Source: Phalacrocorax aristotelis
Taxonomy: Eukaryota > Chordata > Aves > Suliformes > Phalacrocoracidae
DNA length: 64,000 nucleotides
Reading direction: 5' to 3'
Assembly (NCBI RefSeq): GCF_949628215.1
Contig: NC_134288.1
Coordinates: 7,509,682-7,573,681 of the forward strand
Of the stretch, positions 11,901 through 30,400 are shown piece after piece. How positions within the stretch are numbered: the first letter of the stretch is position 1; the number at the start of each line of letters is the position of its first letter. Below the pieces are notes generated by a model, which did not search any database, was not told the origin of the DNA, and worked only from the letters and a program-made list of their open reading frames with translations. The translations under genes were made by a program, and so were the position numbers.

Positions 11901-13365
11901 CCATGGTGTATTATAGTTAAAAAAGAAGTAATCTAGTTATCCATCAATTTGAAGACTCCCAGTAGAGCATTCAAAGCAAGTCTCAGGCTTGGAGTAGCTT
12001 ATTTTTATAAAGCCTAACCTTTTCTTCCCCCATCAGATTTGACTTGCCAGTTTCTGTCTAAGGTGATGTGATACGACAGTTGGGATTGTCAGTGTGGTCA
12101 TGTAAAAAGTAGCAGTTTGCTGGAGCGATGAGCAGCTGAAAACTAAACTGTGGTCCCATTTGCAAGTCCTGACTGAGTTTTTTCCTGTGTCTGAGGCTAG
12201 CTGTTAGTTATAGTCAGGGAGGGGAGGAGAGAGGAAGAGCAGGAGACTTCAAAAAAAAAAAAAAAAAAAAAGCTTCATAGTATTTTTGCTCTGCGTGCAA
12301 TGAAGGGGGATGAAACTGAGGAGAGATAAATACCTGCCCAGCTCAGGGTTGTTTCCCTGTTCCCTGTGCATGAAATACTACATTTTAATAGTTATGGGAG
12401 GATTGCTTGCTAAAAACAAATGGAGAGCCGGTCCCTAAATGTTACCTGCATTACTATTACCATGGAAAACAAGAAATCCTGATGCTGAGAGCAGAATGAT
12501 CTCTCCCCAGTGGGAGTCCCCGGCACACAGGGAGAGCAGAGCACTGAAACCACGCCTTGCACGCGGCTTTGTCCTCTTTGTGGTCTGAGCAAAATGCAGC
12601 CATGGCCGTGGTTAGTCCTCGTTTGTTCAGACAAAAAAAAAAGTGATATTTTCCCAGTCTCCTGGTGTTGCTTCCCCTTTGCCCCAACACAGCTGGGATG
12701 CCACAGAGCCAACACAAGGTCCTCGCTCTGCAGTTCCACCCATGGGTCCTCATCCTGCAGCCGAAGCCACGAGGGCAGGCTGGAGCATCCCTTGGGCACT
12801 GCGCGTGGGTGTTTGTGTCCACGGGCGGGGTAAGGGCCAGGTAACTTTCTTGATTAGCCAAGTACATCCCAACTTCTTGGCCATGGATTGTTTCAAAGGA
12901 CATTGCAGAATTATTTGCTTTGAATGAAAAAATATATTTATTGTTTCTAGCTACCGGATCCTTTATCAATGTACTGTTCTAAATTTGCAGGTCTTCTGGA
13001 GTACGAATATCACAAGTTCCTGTAAAGGAGCTATTTTTAAGATGTTGAGGCAGTTAACAGAATCTCAACCTAAGCATGTTTAGTAATGTTTAGACAGCAA
13101 GACAACTTTTTTATGAAACTCATTTTAAGTTAGTTTATTACATGCTGTTGGTAATATTTTAAAACAGGGAAAATATTTTTCTTTAAAGACAAAATGATGT
13201 ATGTTTTTTAACAGATAACATAATTTAGTGTTTTCAAAAATGTTCAACGTTCTTGGTATGAAGTTTACTCATTCTTTTTATTTCTATGTTCCTTGTTATA
13301 TTTTATCAACTTTTTTCCAAAAGAAAAGAGGCATATGTAAATAAACACCAGAAAAGAGTCCTATA
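8958..13365 (+). other. RIMS4: Probable long 3'UTR of RIMS4
   Basis: No splice-consistent coding sequence follows the RIMS4 stop codon. The next 4.4 kb are AT-rich and contain ATTTA-type elements and a 21-base A-run at 12251-12271. AATAAA motifs on the plus strand occur at 10565-10570 and 13340-13345, with later ones at 14319-14324 and 17034-17039. I place the end at the 13340 signal because composition rises in GC soon after; this is inference. Long 3'UTRs are common for neuronal synaptic genes. Confidence 0.4.
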
Positions 13366-16300
13366 AGAAATTCTGTTTAAACTGGCCATAAAATTATTAG
13401 TAAATATTTGTTATCGTTCGTTAACTCTCAGCTACTATTCAAGCCTTTGTTGAAAGAATTGATGTTGTATTTTCAAGATGAAAACTACTTAGCTAGTTTT
13501 GTCATAATCCTGTACTCTGTATAAAAATCTTTTTATAAAGAAAGTCTAATAGGCTAACAAGCAATAATATATTCCATTTGGTGTGCACAGATTGTGACTT
13601 GCAGGCTGTAGTACATATTGTTGATACAGTTTATAATTGTCTTCAATCTCAATGACATCACTTTTGAAAAAGATCCATCTTAACTTTGATTGTAAAAAAC
13701 AGACTGGGCTGTTGCCTTGTGAGATATATTCATCCTATAGACTTCTCTGTGAGTATATGTGCCCATCGACATGAAATCTCTCTTAGGTGAAGAATGAAAC
13801 AGCTGTAGGTGACTTCATACTACAGAGGTAAAAATAGTTTGAATATAAACTTCATGACTGTTTCAATCTCCCTGTTTTTCTTAGGCTATCTAGTATTTGT
13901 AACTCGATGAGAATGGTTCCCACTGCCACTGTAGCCCTGATAAAGCAAAAAAGACTTTGCACTCTGGGGCCACAAGTTCTGCCTGACAGCTGCCTGTTTT
14001 CCTCGAGATACCAGGGGCAAGCTAAAGGGAGGTTTTTTTCAGAGCAGCAGATTGAGCTGCTCTTCTTTAAAGGCTTTGTGGGTTATTTTGTCCATTTCAT
14101 AGATGGTATTTGTCCATTTCGTTAGAAAATTCCACCCAAGGCAGAGAGATTGCACCTTTGCAGAGGATCACGGGGGACTAACGTGTAAAACAGGGACAGG
14201 CTGTTCTGTGCCATTCTTCGGAAGTTAGATAATGCTGGGCTCATCTAAAGGTTTTTCCAAAGTGGCAGAATCAGGATATTGGATTTTAAGGTAGCTCTAT
14301 CACTGGTGCAGTGGATAAAATAAAACAACTTCAAAACAGCATCCCAGTTCATTGCCTGTGGGCTTCTCACAGCATTTCCCCTAGAAATAATCCTCATGTT
14401 GTTCTCAAGATTGCCAGTCCACTGGCTATGTGGACAGTAGGCCACTGGCTCAGTGGTGCTGGGAGCCCCAGTGAATGATGAAGTAATTCATGGGTTTTTG
14501 TGAAATGCTTTGGGAAGGAAAAGAGCCATGTAAATGCAAAGTGCCATCAGTAGAGAGGTCCAGGGCATATTGAGACCTGGAGCGAGCATCTAAAATGAAA
14601 TTGCAGCTACCGAGTTTGAGTCAAACATTTAGAAAAGCGGATGATCAGTGAAAGCCTTTTCATATTTACCCCAGTGCACACCTGCCAAGGCGTGTATGTT
14701 TGTGGATGTCTATGTGTGTGTGTCTGTACGAATGTATACAGGCACACAGCACACAGTAATGCTTTGGAAAATGCCAGGTTCCCTTAGGGAGGTGAAATCC
14801 CTCTGAAGGGACTGGCTGGTTGTGCAGTCAGTGTCTCATTCCCTCGTATGAGTACTTTGTCCACACAAGACCCAGCAGCCAAGTCTGTGGGACATTTGTG
14901 AAGCCCGCATGGCAGAGACCCAGAGCTGCGCTCCTGCTGCGCCCTGCATGTATCTGATGGTCTGCCTGGCTTTCCAGTGTGCGCCTGTAAACGTGGTAAT
15001 TCCCCAGGGAGTTTGCAAGTGATTAGGTGTTCTCAAAATGTGGCTAATGAGTCCTAAACTCACACTGCCAGACTCATCTCTGCTCAGTGGCCAACGTCCC
15101 AGTGACCAAGCAGCCGGCACGTCCATCCCTAGCCCCAGCCGCTCACCCACGGCAGCAGCATCAGACTCGCTCCTGGGGAACCTCAAGCTCTTCTCATGGT
15201 GTAGACACCCTTCTGCCCTCCCTTCCTTTTGGTAGCTGCTCTTGTCCTGGTGGAGAGGAGGAACCGAGGAGAGTTTCTTGTAGCATTTGGTTCTTTGCAC
15301 TTTAGCAGCTGAAACTGAGAAGGAGCCAGGACCAGCCCTTTACAGAGCACCAGCAAACAGAGACTACGACCTAACAATTTTCCCTTCATGACTTTCCAGT
15401 AGCTAAAATGGCAACCAAAGCTATATTGTTAAACCCCACTCTCTGGGTCAGTAGACAGCCTTTGCATTTACACTGCACGCTGGGCACCTCATGCGCTTGA
15501 GCCCCCCTTGCATAGGAAGGAAAGGGCTTTGTCTTGCAGAGAGGCCATGTGGGCGCACGCAGCGTGTGTGCAGCAGTGAGCTCTGCTCACTGAGTGATGC
15601 TGGGGGCAGGAGCAACCCAAGGGAAGAATCGAGGCAATCTTCTGCTGAAGCACTGCCCGCAAGCTTTCCAGGAGCTAGATATTTGTAGTTGCTTGTGCAC
15701 CACAGATTGGGATAGCTGCCCACTGGGGCTCCAGCTCCCACTCAACACCAGCCTGGAACTTTAAATCATGCAGCAGTTTTTCTTTTAGGGCTGCTGCTCC
15801 TTATCCAGTGCTGCTCACTGGTCTCTGCTTTGGTGATTCCACCTCCTTGACCTGGAGCTGGTTTTGGCTGTTTTTGGAGCAAGGAAGAGCAAGGTTTGTA
15901 GAGTGAATCTAAGGCATGTTCCCCTAGCTTCACCGCCCTGGGCTTGCCTTCCTCCTGCGAGCTGCAGGCTGCTCCCTGCGCCAGGTGGAAAGGGCGTCCT
16001 GGGGATGCTGTGCCTCACCTGAGACCCCCTCCCGCAGCACTGCCATGGCCTGCGGGATGCTGCTGTCCTGCCCATGTTTTGTGGCAGTCCGGAGTCAGAC
16101 CACAGGGGCCGCTTCCTTTCCTGTCCTTGGTAGGAGCTAGGTCTCTTCTGCAGGGGCTCTGCAGCTCACGCAGACGTGATGTACCATACAGATGGCCAGG
16201 AGAAGGCAGGGACAGGGAGGGAGCTGCCTCTGTGCTGGCCAGGGAAAGGGCAGCTCCCAGCGAGCTTTCTTCCAGGTTACCTTTGCTTTCCCCTGCAGCC

Positions 16301-19300
16301 GCTGCTCCCTACATGGGTTCTCCCTTCCCTCTTGATATGAGGCCTTATTCCAACCCGAGGGGACTGAGGCTGCCCGAAGCATCTCTTTGCACTGAGGCAT
16401 CCATCCCACACTGCCTGCGGGGAGCCCCGGGGCGGTGCTGCAGAGCTGGCCTCTGCTTGGGGATGGAGCCGCCACCCCCAGCACATCCACGCTCCCACCT
16501 CCCCAGCACCAGCGTGCCGGCGCTCTGCCTTGTACCCCCACGGCCCAGGGGCCTGGCCACAGTAGGGAAATCTGCTTTCATGGGGTTAAACCTTTTTACT
16601 TCATTAACTGCTCCACAAAAACCAATAGCTTTGCAGGGGCGCTACGCGGTTGCTACCACTCCTCTTGCCTTTTCATAGGAGTGGGGGCAGCTGATCTGCT
16701 CTTTTTGGCCTCCGTAACCCTCTCCAAACATTTTTGGAGGTTTTTAACATCATCTGGTGAGACGTAATCTCTGTGGAGCTGGAGGGAACACAGGCAATGG
16801 AGCCGGGCAGCCTGCTTGCCACTGTGGCGACTCACTTGAGGTGCATGGGCTGCCTTGGGTGGAAGGTGGGATGCTGTCCCGGCAGCGCTGGTGTGCTGCC
16901 GGCTGCTCATCTGTAGTTGGGAGAGGGTTCTGCTGTACTTTTTTCCTGTCTGTAGGTTTTATTCAGACAATATGTAATGATTGAGTGATTTACAATTCAG
17001 TGTTAAGCTAATGAAAACGTTGAAAATGGTGATAATAAAACCTTTTTTTTCCTATGGTGTGTTGGAGGCTTTTTGTGGAGTATCTGCCCTCTGTTGCCAC
17101 CACCGTTATCTTCAACCCAAGATTTCAGCTGGCCCATCCCTTCTCCTTTTGCCTATCAGGCATGAGAGCAGCTCAGCCTGGTGTGTCCCAGCACTGTCCC
17201 AGGCTCCTTCCCAGTGCTCTCTGTGGAAGGGCCCTCTTGAATCAACCCCAGCTTCAAACCTGCATTTCCCTGTGCCATTTCCGGATGTAATTTGGCAGTG
17301 GGTAGCTCCAGGCCCAGAGCTAAGCTTGCTCCCAGCTTTTACTTTGCTCACTACATCAATCAAAAGTCTTCTGCTCTTGCTGTTTTCTTCCCAAGACCCT
17401 TCATGGTCAACACTGGCCATTCGAGGTTGATTTAGAAACCCTGGAGGTGAAAGTGCTGCTGGCAGGAAAAAAATACCCCTGGCTCAGGCTGCTGGGAATA
17501 GCAAGAGTCAGTGTGGGTGCAGGAGGAGCCTGGGGACCCTCAGGGAGGGAGACCCATGGGTGTTACTGGGTGTGCAGCTACTGCCTGGTCCTGGATGGCC
17601 TTGAGCTGGGAGCATTTGGGGGCTCTGGTGTGACTCCTGCTGTGGGAGGAGGTGGTAACAACAGGCAGCATTCCCTGGGGAGCTGCTGCAAGCCCTTTTC
17701 CCATGGGAATTACAAGGGATCACAAAGTCCCAGTTCACTGAGAATTTCTTAAAGGTTTTTCTCGTGCCTCCAAATCCCAGCGCAGGTCATCAGGGCAGGA
17801 CCCCACCCAGCCACCTACCCACCCCAGCTACACCCCCTGGGGAGCAGTGGTGGAGGACAGAGGAGGATGAGGATTTCTCCAGTGGTGCAAGTGTCTGGGA
17901 GGTTGGGACAGCCCAGCCCAGCCCAGCATGGCTGGGATGAACAGCATCTCCCACCCTCAGACCACTACCAGCCTCCAAAAGCAGGATGGGGCTCAGGCAG
18001 TCACTAAGCAACTAAGCTCCCCAGCAGCGCTGCCTAGCAGCTTGGGCTGCACAAAAGCAGCAATAAACCCGAGCAGGTGCCCTGCTTTCTGCGCCGTCAG
18101 CTTATTACCAGCTCCATCCTCCGCCCGAGACAGGCTCTGGAGTACAGACGTCACGCTGTCAGCCCTGGTGCTTATGCTGGGCTTTGCCTTTGCATTGTTG
18201 CAGGGTGGGCTCTGCGACACGAGCGTGGAGCCACTGAGCACTGGCAGCGCTGCACTGAATCCAGAGGGAGAGTGCAAGGCTGGCTCAGCCTTCGGGTTGT
18301 GGTTGTCTCACTTCCAGCTCCAGAAGAGGTGGGTTTCACCAGGGCGATGCCATGTGGGCTCTGACTTGTGTATGAATTGAAGAGCTGCTTCCTTCAACGA
18401 GAGTGGAAGGAGGGTGAGAGGTGCCAGCTCCCTCCTGGCCACTCAGAGGGTGTCCCAGGTGCAACACTGAAAGGGTGGGAGATGGCCCTCTGCTGCACAG
18501 CTCTAATGGCAAGGGCACCACAGCACACCCAGGCCTCGGGGTGACAGCCTTGGTGAGGGTGGGTGGAGATGGGACACGGCAACAAAGGGCCGAGCTGGTG
18601 GGATCAGCATGAAATGACACCACTGAGGAGCTGAGAAGCCAATGAAAGCCTCATTTTTAAGCCTGTTTTAAATGCTCACAGCTTCCTTTCTCTCCCCCTC
18701 TTCCCCCCTGTCTGTTTAAACCAAGGCTTACACAGCTGGTCCAGATTTGGGGCCACTGGTGCTAAGCAATGCAGCTGCTGAGCACCTGGGGGAACTGCAG
18801 CCAGGGCATTTTGGTGGTGGGAAGCTGTCCACCCCCTGCCCTCCTGCCAGCGAGATGCCACACAGCCCGAAGGGCCCTGGGGAGCATCCAGGCGAAGGTC
18901 TCGCAAACCAGCCCCTCGTGCCAGCCCAGCAGCACCTGCGCCATCCTCCCTGCCTGAGCGCCCCAGGCCGCGCAGCGTGGGCCTGCGCCCGTGTGCTCCT
19001 GCCGCCGCTGTCCCTTCCCTGCCCACACGTGGGACAAGGGGATGGGCTGAGGCCGGGAAGGGCCAAGCATCTGGCATGAGAGTCCTGCTGCCTGGGTGCA
19101 GGGAGGATGGATCTACTGTGGCCACATCACACCCCGAGAGTGGGTGTAAAGTCCTACCTCTGCCTCCAGTGGGGTGGAGAACCTGGCAGGGAGCAGGCAG
19201 GCATGCCAGAGAACACACCCCAAATAAACGCACCAGGCAAGGGACCCCCCTCACCTACCCAGGCAGCGCAGCAGCCCCCCAGCAGACCTGCCCTGCATGC

Positions 19301-19829
19301 ACTGCTCTGCTCTTCTGCCAGCCGGCCCCAGCAATCAGACCTCCTGCCTATCCCTGTACTTGCCTGCTTTGTCATCACCTGTCTCAAAGCCCAAATCCCT
19401 GCCATTTTAGAGACTGGAACAAGAAAGACCCAGTCATAACAAGCCTGCACAGATTTGGGGTGACTTCAAAGTCCAAAGCTGCCTCCAGGGAAGCCCAAGC
19501 ACCGGGAAAGATTGAAAACATGAAGGTCACTGGCCAGGGAGGGTGGAGGAGCCCAGGACATCCCCGTGCAGGGGGCAAAGACACCATCCCATGATGGGCA
19601 ACAAGACCCAGCTGCTTCCTAGCTCTGAGTCAGCCACTCCACCCCCACCCTCAATGCCCAAACATCCCAGTGAACATCCACAGGGATAATAACCCTGGAT
19701 ATAAACACTGCCCACAACTCTGTGGCAGGGGAGCCAGCCCTGGCATACTCCTGCAACTGTGGAGTACTGGGGTTTAGGGCTCACACACATCCCCCCGCTC
19801 CCCATTGTGACAAATAACCAACCACCACC
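13366..19829. other. Intergenic stretch between convergent RIMS4 and KCNK15
   Basis: About 6.5 kb without a recognisable gene. The left part is AT-rich and could still belong to a longer RIMS4 3'UTR. From about 15 kb it becomes GC-richer, and several stop-poor frames of 100-244 codons appear on both strands. None shows a known domain or sensible splice sites. It contains a short TG-rich stretch near 14,710-14,730 and a small CAGCC-type run near 17,908-17,927. Confidence 0.6.
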
Positions 19830-21172
19830 AGCTGGAATCACCTTTTATTAAACTGCCCAGAACAAAAAGAGGAGAGAGCAAAACTTGCCCTGAGGCTTTC
19901 CCAATGCTGGCACTCTGCATGCCTTCCCCACAAGAAGGGTATCCTCCTCCAGGAAATCCCCCCTCAGAGGGTATTTTAGATAGAACTATAAGTGAAAATG
20001 CCCCTTTATTGAGGAAAAAACGGAAATGGAGCTCCTACCACTGTCAGAGCCCAGTCCTGCTTTCTGGCAGATGAGGCAGGATGGACATGGGCCATGTCAG
20101 GGGGCACCAGGGTGGGGCTGTGCAGGTACCGCATCCCACCTGGGGACACACACCAAGATATGATCACCCCACCTCTGATAACGCCAGCAGCAGTGAGCAC
20201 AAACCCATGGCTCATGGGGACTGGGAGGAGGCGAGGAGCAGGCATGCTTGCTGGGCTGACCGCTGGAGGAAAGGTGCTGATGGAAAGGGTGATTTTAGCT
20301 ACCGATCTCAGCAAGGACAAACCCTCTGCAGGTGGCTATACATGGCTCAGGGAGGCTCTCCCTGGGGCTGTGTCCTTAGCACAGTCTGGGCTCATCACGG
20401 AGGAGGGCTATGGGTTGGAGGAGTTCAGCTTCCCCTGCAAATGGGACGCAGTATCTCACCAGCCATCTCAGCCTGGAGGACCTACCAGCCGTGAGGTGAG
20501 GTGTGCTGGTGGGTAAGTGCATGGACCTCCAGCTTCCAAAAGTACTGAGCCAGCCGCAAGCCTGAGCTTAGACCTGGAGGGCTGGTAGTGGGAGATGCAG
20601 TGCCATGAAGCTGTCCCCATGCGCTGAGCAGCAGGACTGCCGCCTGTCCCCTCCTGGCCACCCACCAGCTGCAAACCTGCTGTGTGCACTGACTTACCTG
20701 CACCTGCTGCTGGGGGACAACTTAAAGATCTTCAACCCTGCAGGGCTCACTAAGACAGGCTTTGCTTTTGATATGCTCTCAGCAAGAGGCATGTGCTGGC
20801 AGCAGCCACAGCAAAGGTTAGGCAGGGTGGGAGGGCAGCAACGCCTCTGTTTGGGGAGCAGGGAGGTGGGAAAGCAAACCTACAGCTTGCTGGACTTCAC
20901 ATCGGGGGGCCTCTTGCCAGACCCAAATGCTTGAACCTACTTGGGAGGAAAAAGCAAAGAAAAACTAACAATGTCACTCAATGCCTGCAAAAAGGAATGA
21001 TTAATTCTCAACAGGGTTAAAAGGCTCCTGCTGGACCCTGCATGGGGCTGGCTGCCAGCTGAAAGGGGAGAGGAACAGAAGAAATGAGAGCGGTAAAAGA
21101 AGGACCTGACATCTCTGTTCTTAATTTACCATAGTAAGACTCTAGCACTGAGTACAGCTCAGCACACACTCC
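19830..21172 (-). other. KCNK15: Probable 3'UTR of KCNK15
   Basis: This lies downstream of the KCNK15 stop codon on the minus strand. Minus-strand AATAAA signals are seen at 20005-20010 and 19844-19849 (written TTTATT on the plus strand). I extend the UTR to just past the farther one. No alternative coding sequence is supported here. Confidence 0.4.
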
Positions 21173-26360
<5,188 letters not shown>

Positions 26361-27189
26361 CTAGAAAGGCCGTGCTTCATCCCACACTGGTCACATCAAT
26401 AACAGCCCCATTCCCCAAAGTTGCGCCTGGCTGGTGCTCCCAGGCTGGAGGAGTTTCTTGTGCCAGCGCCCTCACCGCCTGCCCTGCCTGAAAGCGGGGA
26501 CCTTTGGGGTTTGTGGGCTGCCACTGCTCCCGCGGCCCTGCGGTGCATCCCTGTGCGGGCAGCCCTCGCCCCCGTGGCTCCATCCATCTCTGGGCAGGGA
26601 GGTGCTGCTTCACACCCACAGCAGCGAGGAACGTGCCGCGGTGTGTGTTATCTGTGGTATCTGCTTTTTCCAGCCAGTCAGCAGAGCGGATGGTCTGGCC
26701 TGCTGTGTCCAGTGCTGTTTTAAGAGAGCAGAAAGGAACAAAATAATCAGGTTCAGCGTTTCTGACCATTCCTTTGACATGTTCATCAGACGCTGCAGGT
26801 GTGGGGGGACGCAGGGCCCACCAGTGCTGCGCTGGCGTGGGGAGCAGCGAGCAGAGCCTCCTTGTGCTGATGCCCTGCAGGCAGCCCTGGTCGGCTCGGA
26901 GGTGCAAGGAAATTAGCTGTTGTAGGAGACAGAGCCCACAAAGTGAAGACCCTGTTTCTCATTACTGGTTTCCTGAGCATTTATGTAACCCTTATGTTTC
27001 ACTTTTAAAAATAGATACTTTTCTGAGTTGTATGTTGCAGGAGATAATATCTCCTTCAAGAAATAAACTCTCCGTCTTTTGACTGGGAATAAAACAAACA
27101 TGGAAAACGAACGAACAAGCAGGCTTACATTCCCCTTTATCCATCCGTCTCACTTCTCTCTCTGGAGAAGCCATGACGCTTTGGGCTTT

Positions 27190-27415
27190 AATTGCCGCAG
27201 AGGTGGTTTGTGCTGGACATGAGAAAACCTTCTAACCGTGAAGGCAGTGAAACACTGGAACAGATTCCTTGGGGAGATTGTGGCAGCCCCATCACTGGAG
27301 GAGTTTAAAAATAAGATAAGCAGATGTCTGCCAGAAGTGCTCTGGGTAGAGCTGTGCCCTCCTGGAGTAGGAGATGACTTGATGCCCTCCTGAAGCCCTT
27401 TTCAGCCCTGCCTTC
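27190..27415 (+). mobile_element. Old CR1 LINE fragment
   Basis: The stretch including GTGAAACACTGGAACAGATT, CCCCATCACTGGAGGAGTTT and GACTTGATGCCCTCCTGAAG follows the order of the CR1 3' region in plus orientation, with many differences. It is an ancient truncated copy. The terminal octamer repeat is no longer visible. Confidence 0.75.
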
Positions 27416-30400
27416 TGCATTTCCATGGCCAGCACGAGGGACACGGTGCCCTTTCCCACTGTAATTGTGAACTTTTTTTCACCCTGGACACTTGCCACTT
27501 CCCTCCTCCTTGCTGAGCCTTCGTGCCAGCACCATTAGTGAAAGTTGTTATTGAAGCTAAAATACAGGCTCCAGCATCCATCAGCAGCAGCACAAGCTGT
27601 CAGTGGATTCCTGTTTGACATCGTAGCACTTGCAGCCTCCTAAATCACACTGCATAGCCTTCGCTGGAGGAATGAGCTGGTTTATGCCCTCCTTGGTGTT
27701 GTTTGCAGCCCTGCTAATGGGGCCTGGCATGCCATCAAACCTCCAGACCCAGAGCAATGTGGGGGCTGCCTGCTAGAGAAGATGCACTTCACCTGCTACC
27801 GTCCAGCTGCTGGTGATTCATTTCTACTGGTCAACAATGACACCCCACCTCGAAGACAGTACACAGTGCTGCCAGTTGCGCTCCTGTTGGTTCTGTTACA
27901 GAGGAAGCAGATCTCACGGTGATTGCATCACTGGCTGCCTGTCACATGTCTTTTAGGAGGGGTTCTGGAGCCTACAGTGCCTTGCAGGTCAAATTCTGGT
28001 GTCCCCAGGTAATATTTGGAGCATGAAGCCGATGTTGTAGCATGTTGTCCAAAGCCAGCCGCTCTGTGCAGCTGTTGGGCCAACATGCCAGTGCAGGTTC
28101 AAGCATCCAAAACCCTCAGAGGGGCTCTCCAGCCACAGGAGGAGATTGGCACAAGCTACTTGCACAGTTTCCTTAGCAGCAGCATCAATCATAAATGGTC
28201 ATGGGCTACCTAAATCCTCCACATTTTATTTCCAAACATCTGTCTGCAATGACAGCCAGCAGTGCTTGGGCAGAGGCGGTAGAGCATGGCCTCATCAGAG
28301 CACTACCTACATAGGGAAGAGGCCTGTGCATGGGATCTCACCCTCCCCAAGGATGGGGCTGTTTGGGGCAGAGGGGGCCATCTCTGCCCCCGCAGTATAA
28401 TCAGCTCTCAGTGCTTCCTCAGCATGGTTTCCGCTAGCCCTGTCTTCTTTGGGTCTTCTCCTGACCCCAGAAGAAATCCTCACCTGGCAGTGGCTTGTGC
28501 CATGGGTCTTCCCTCGGCACGGCCTTTCCCTGCTACGCTGGGAGTTACAGAGAGTTGGGCAAATCCTTTTTCTGAAAAAGGGGGTGCCATCGGTGGAGTG
28601 GATTTGGAAGAGGGTCTCATTCAGCAACAGGCACGATGAAACGGCTGCTGATCGCTGTCCCACAGGGGCTTGGGGCATCACTGATGTCTCCTTTTGGGGT
28701 TTGCTTTGACCTCATGCAAGTCACAGGAAATCCTGGAAATTTTGTCCCTGTGGAATAAATGCTGCTCAGCAGGAACGAGGGTAGCAGGATCCATCTCATA
28801 ACAGGAACTCCCCAGTAACAAATACAAGTGCTGATGAAACCAGGACGGTGCAGCAGTAACGCACACAGCCCTGTGCTCTGAATGGGGTCGTAGGCTTCGT
28901 AATGAAGATGGTGCTGAAATCAGCCTGCTCTGCCATCTTACTCCTCATGCATTTCTATTTTCTTGCACGCAGCGAGCCTGGGGACATGATTGAGACCAAA
29001 CCGTGTCAGATCACTGTCGCGCAGGGCAGTCCCTCCTGTGGTGCACTGGGAAGCTCCCTCAGTTCAACCTTTGCCTTTCCCCAGACTTCACTGCACTTGA
29101 GAAAGGTCAGGCGGGAGCTGCAGGATCAGGCCAGGCAAGATAATGTACTTTATCATTGATTTCCAGTGAGAAGTTGCATTATGAGATTAAATGTCTCATT
29201 TTTTATTGCATGGGGAGACAGAGAGAAAGCAAGAGATCTGAAAATAAAACAGAAGTTGAGGTGACGTGTTTCTGTTGTAAGGTGCCTGTGACCGGTAACG
29301 AACGTACCTTGTTTTTCAGTCCTTTGGAGGTGAACTTTGAGAAGCTGCTTCCTTCTGAGGTCAGTAAACAAAGTCAAACCTCATCTGTGTTTAAACTAGT
29401 GCCTAATTAATGTGTTTAATTGGCCCACATCTACTAATTCCATGCTGGCAGGGATTTTATTAAAAAGCTTTTCTAGTTTTAATGGATTGAAATAAGCAAA
29501 GCTACTTAATCATCTCAGATGAAAGATGCTAAATAGAGAACAGCAGTGTGGGTCTGTTTGAGTCAGTCCCATAGCCTGACGCACGTGAGGAGAGGTGGGA
29601 GCAGCCCACCAGCTTGCTCAAGCTGCTTCAGGCATCGACGCTGCCTCGGTCTGCGCAGGAGGTCTGCTCCTGGTCCCCGAGCAAAGGGGTCAAGGCTAGC
29701 AGGACGTGTGGCATGGGCTGCCGGCGCCCCTCCGGCTGCACTGCCCATCTACCTACGGGTGGCAGCCAGGGCTGAGGATGGGGTCTGGCAGGCATCAGCC
29801 CCTGCCCTGGGTTTTGGCTACGAGGTACTCCAGCTCTCCAGGGGCTTGGGGACCATCCTGGCATGCTCTGCTTCTTTCGATTATTTTAAAAGTCCAAATA
29901 GATGTTTTCTTTTGCCTTAGTAAAAGCATCAGCTATTCTGTCTTTATTGCCATTTAATACCGAGATTATTGCCTCGCAATACCACAGGATATTTTTAAAA
30001 GCAATGCATAGCTCATTTCTAAAAAGGATTAGATACCAAGACACGAATAACAACCAGCTGCAGCTGCCCAGATGAGAGTGGGACTCCAAGCACTGCGTGG
30101 CTGCCGCAGGCCAGGCGGCACCGTGAGCCTCACACAGGGAGCGATCCCTCCTCTCTGCGTGAGGAGCCCGGCAATGCCCTCTTCTGCTGACACAGAGTCC
30201 TTGACCGGATCCAGGCTGAATGTAGCAGCGTTTGCTTCTGCCCTGTGACTCCATAAATCTTCCTGCTAGCCCGAGCTAACTTGTCTCTGTCCCAAAGGCC
30301 GTGCTCTGGGTTACTGGGGGCTCGGGAACCTCATGGCTTTCTCTCAGCTCTGGGATTTCCCTGCTGCCTCCCTCCCTGAAGCTTTGTAGCTCGGATGGCT

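Noticed and set aside
15944-16678. 244-codon plus-strand open frame
   Set aside because: Pro/Arg/Ser/Cys-rich low-complexity translation in a GC-rich intergenic area, with overlapping open frames on the other strand and no recognisable motif.
18676-19254. 192-codon minus-strand open frame downstream of KCNK15
   Set aside because: Stop-poor GC-rich sequence with several overlapping frames on both strands and no family resemblance.
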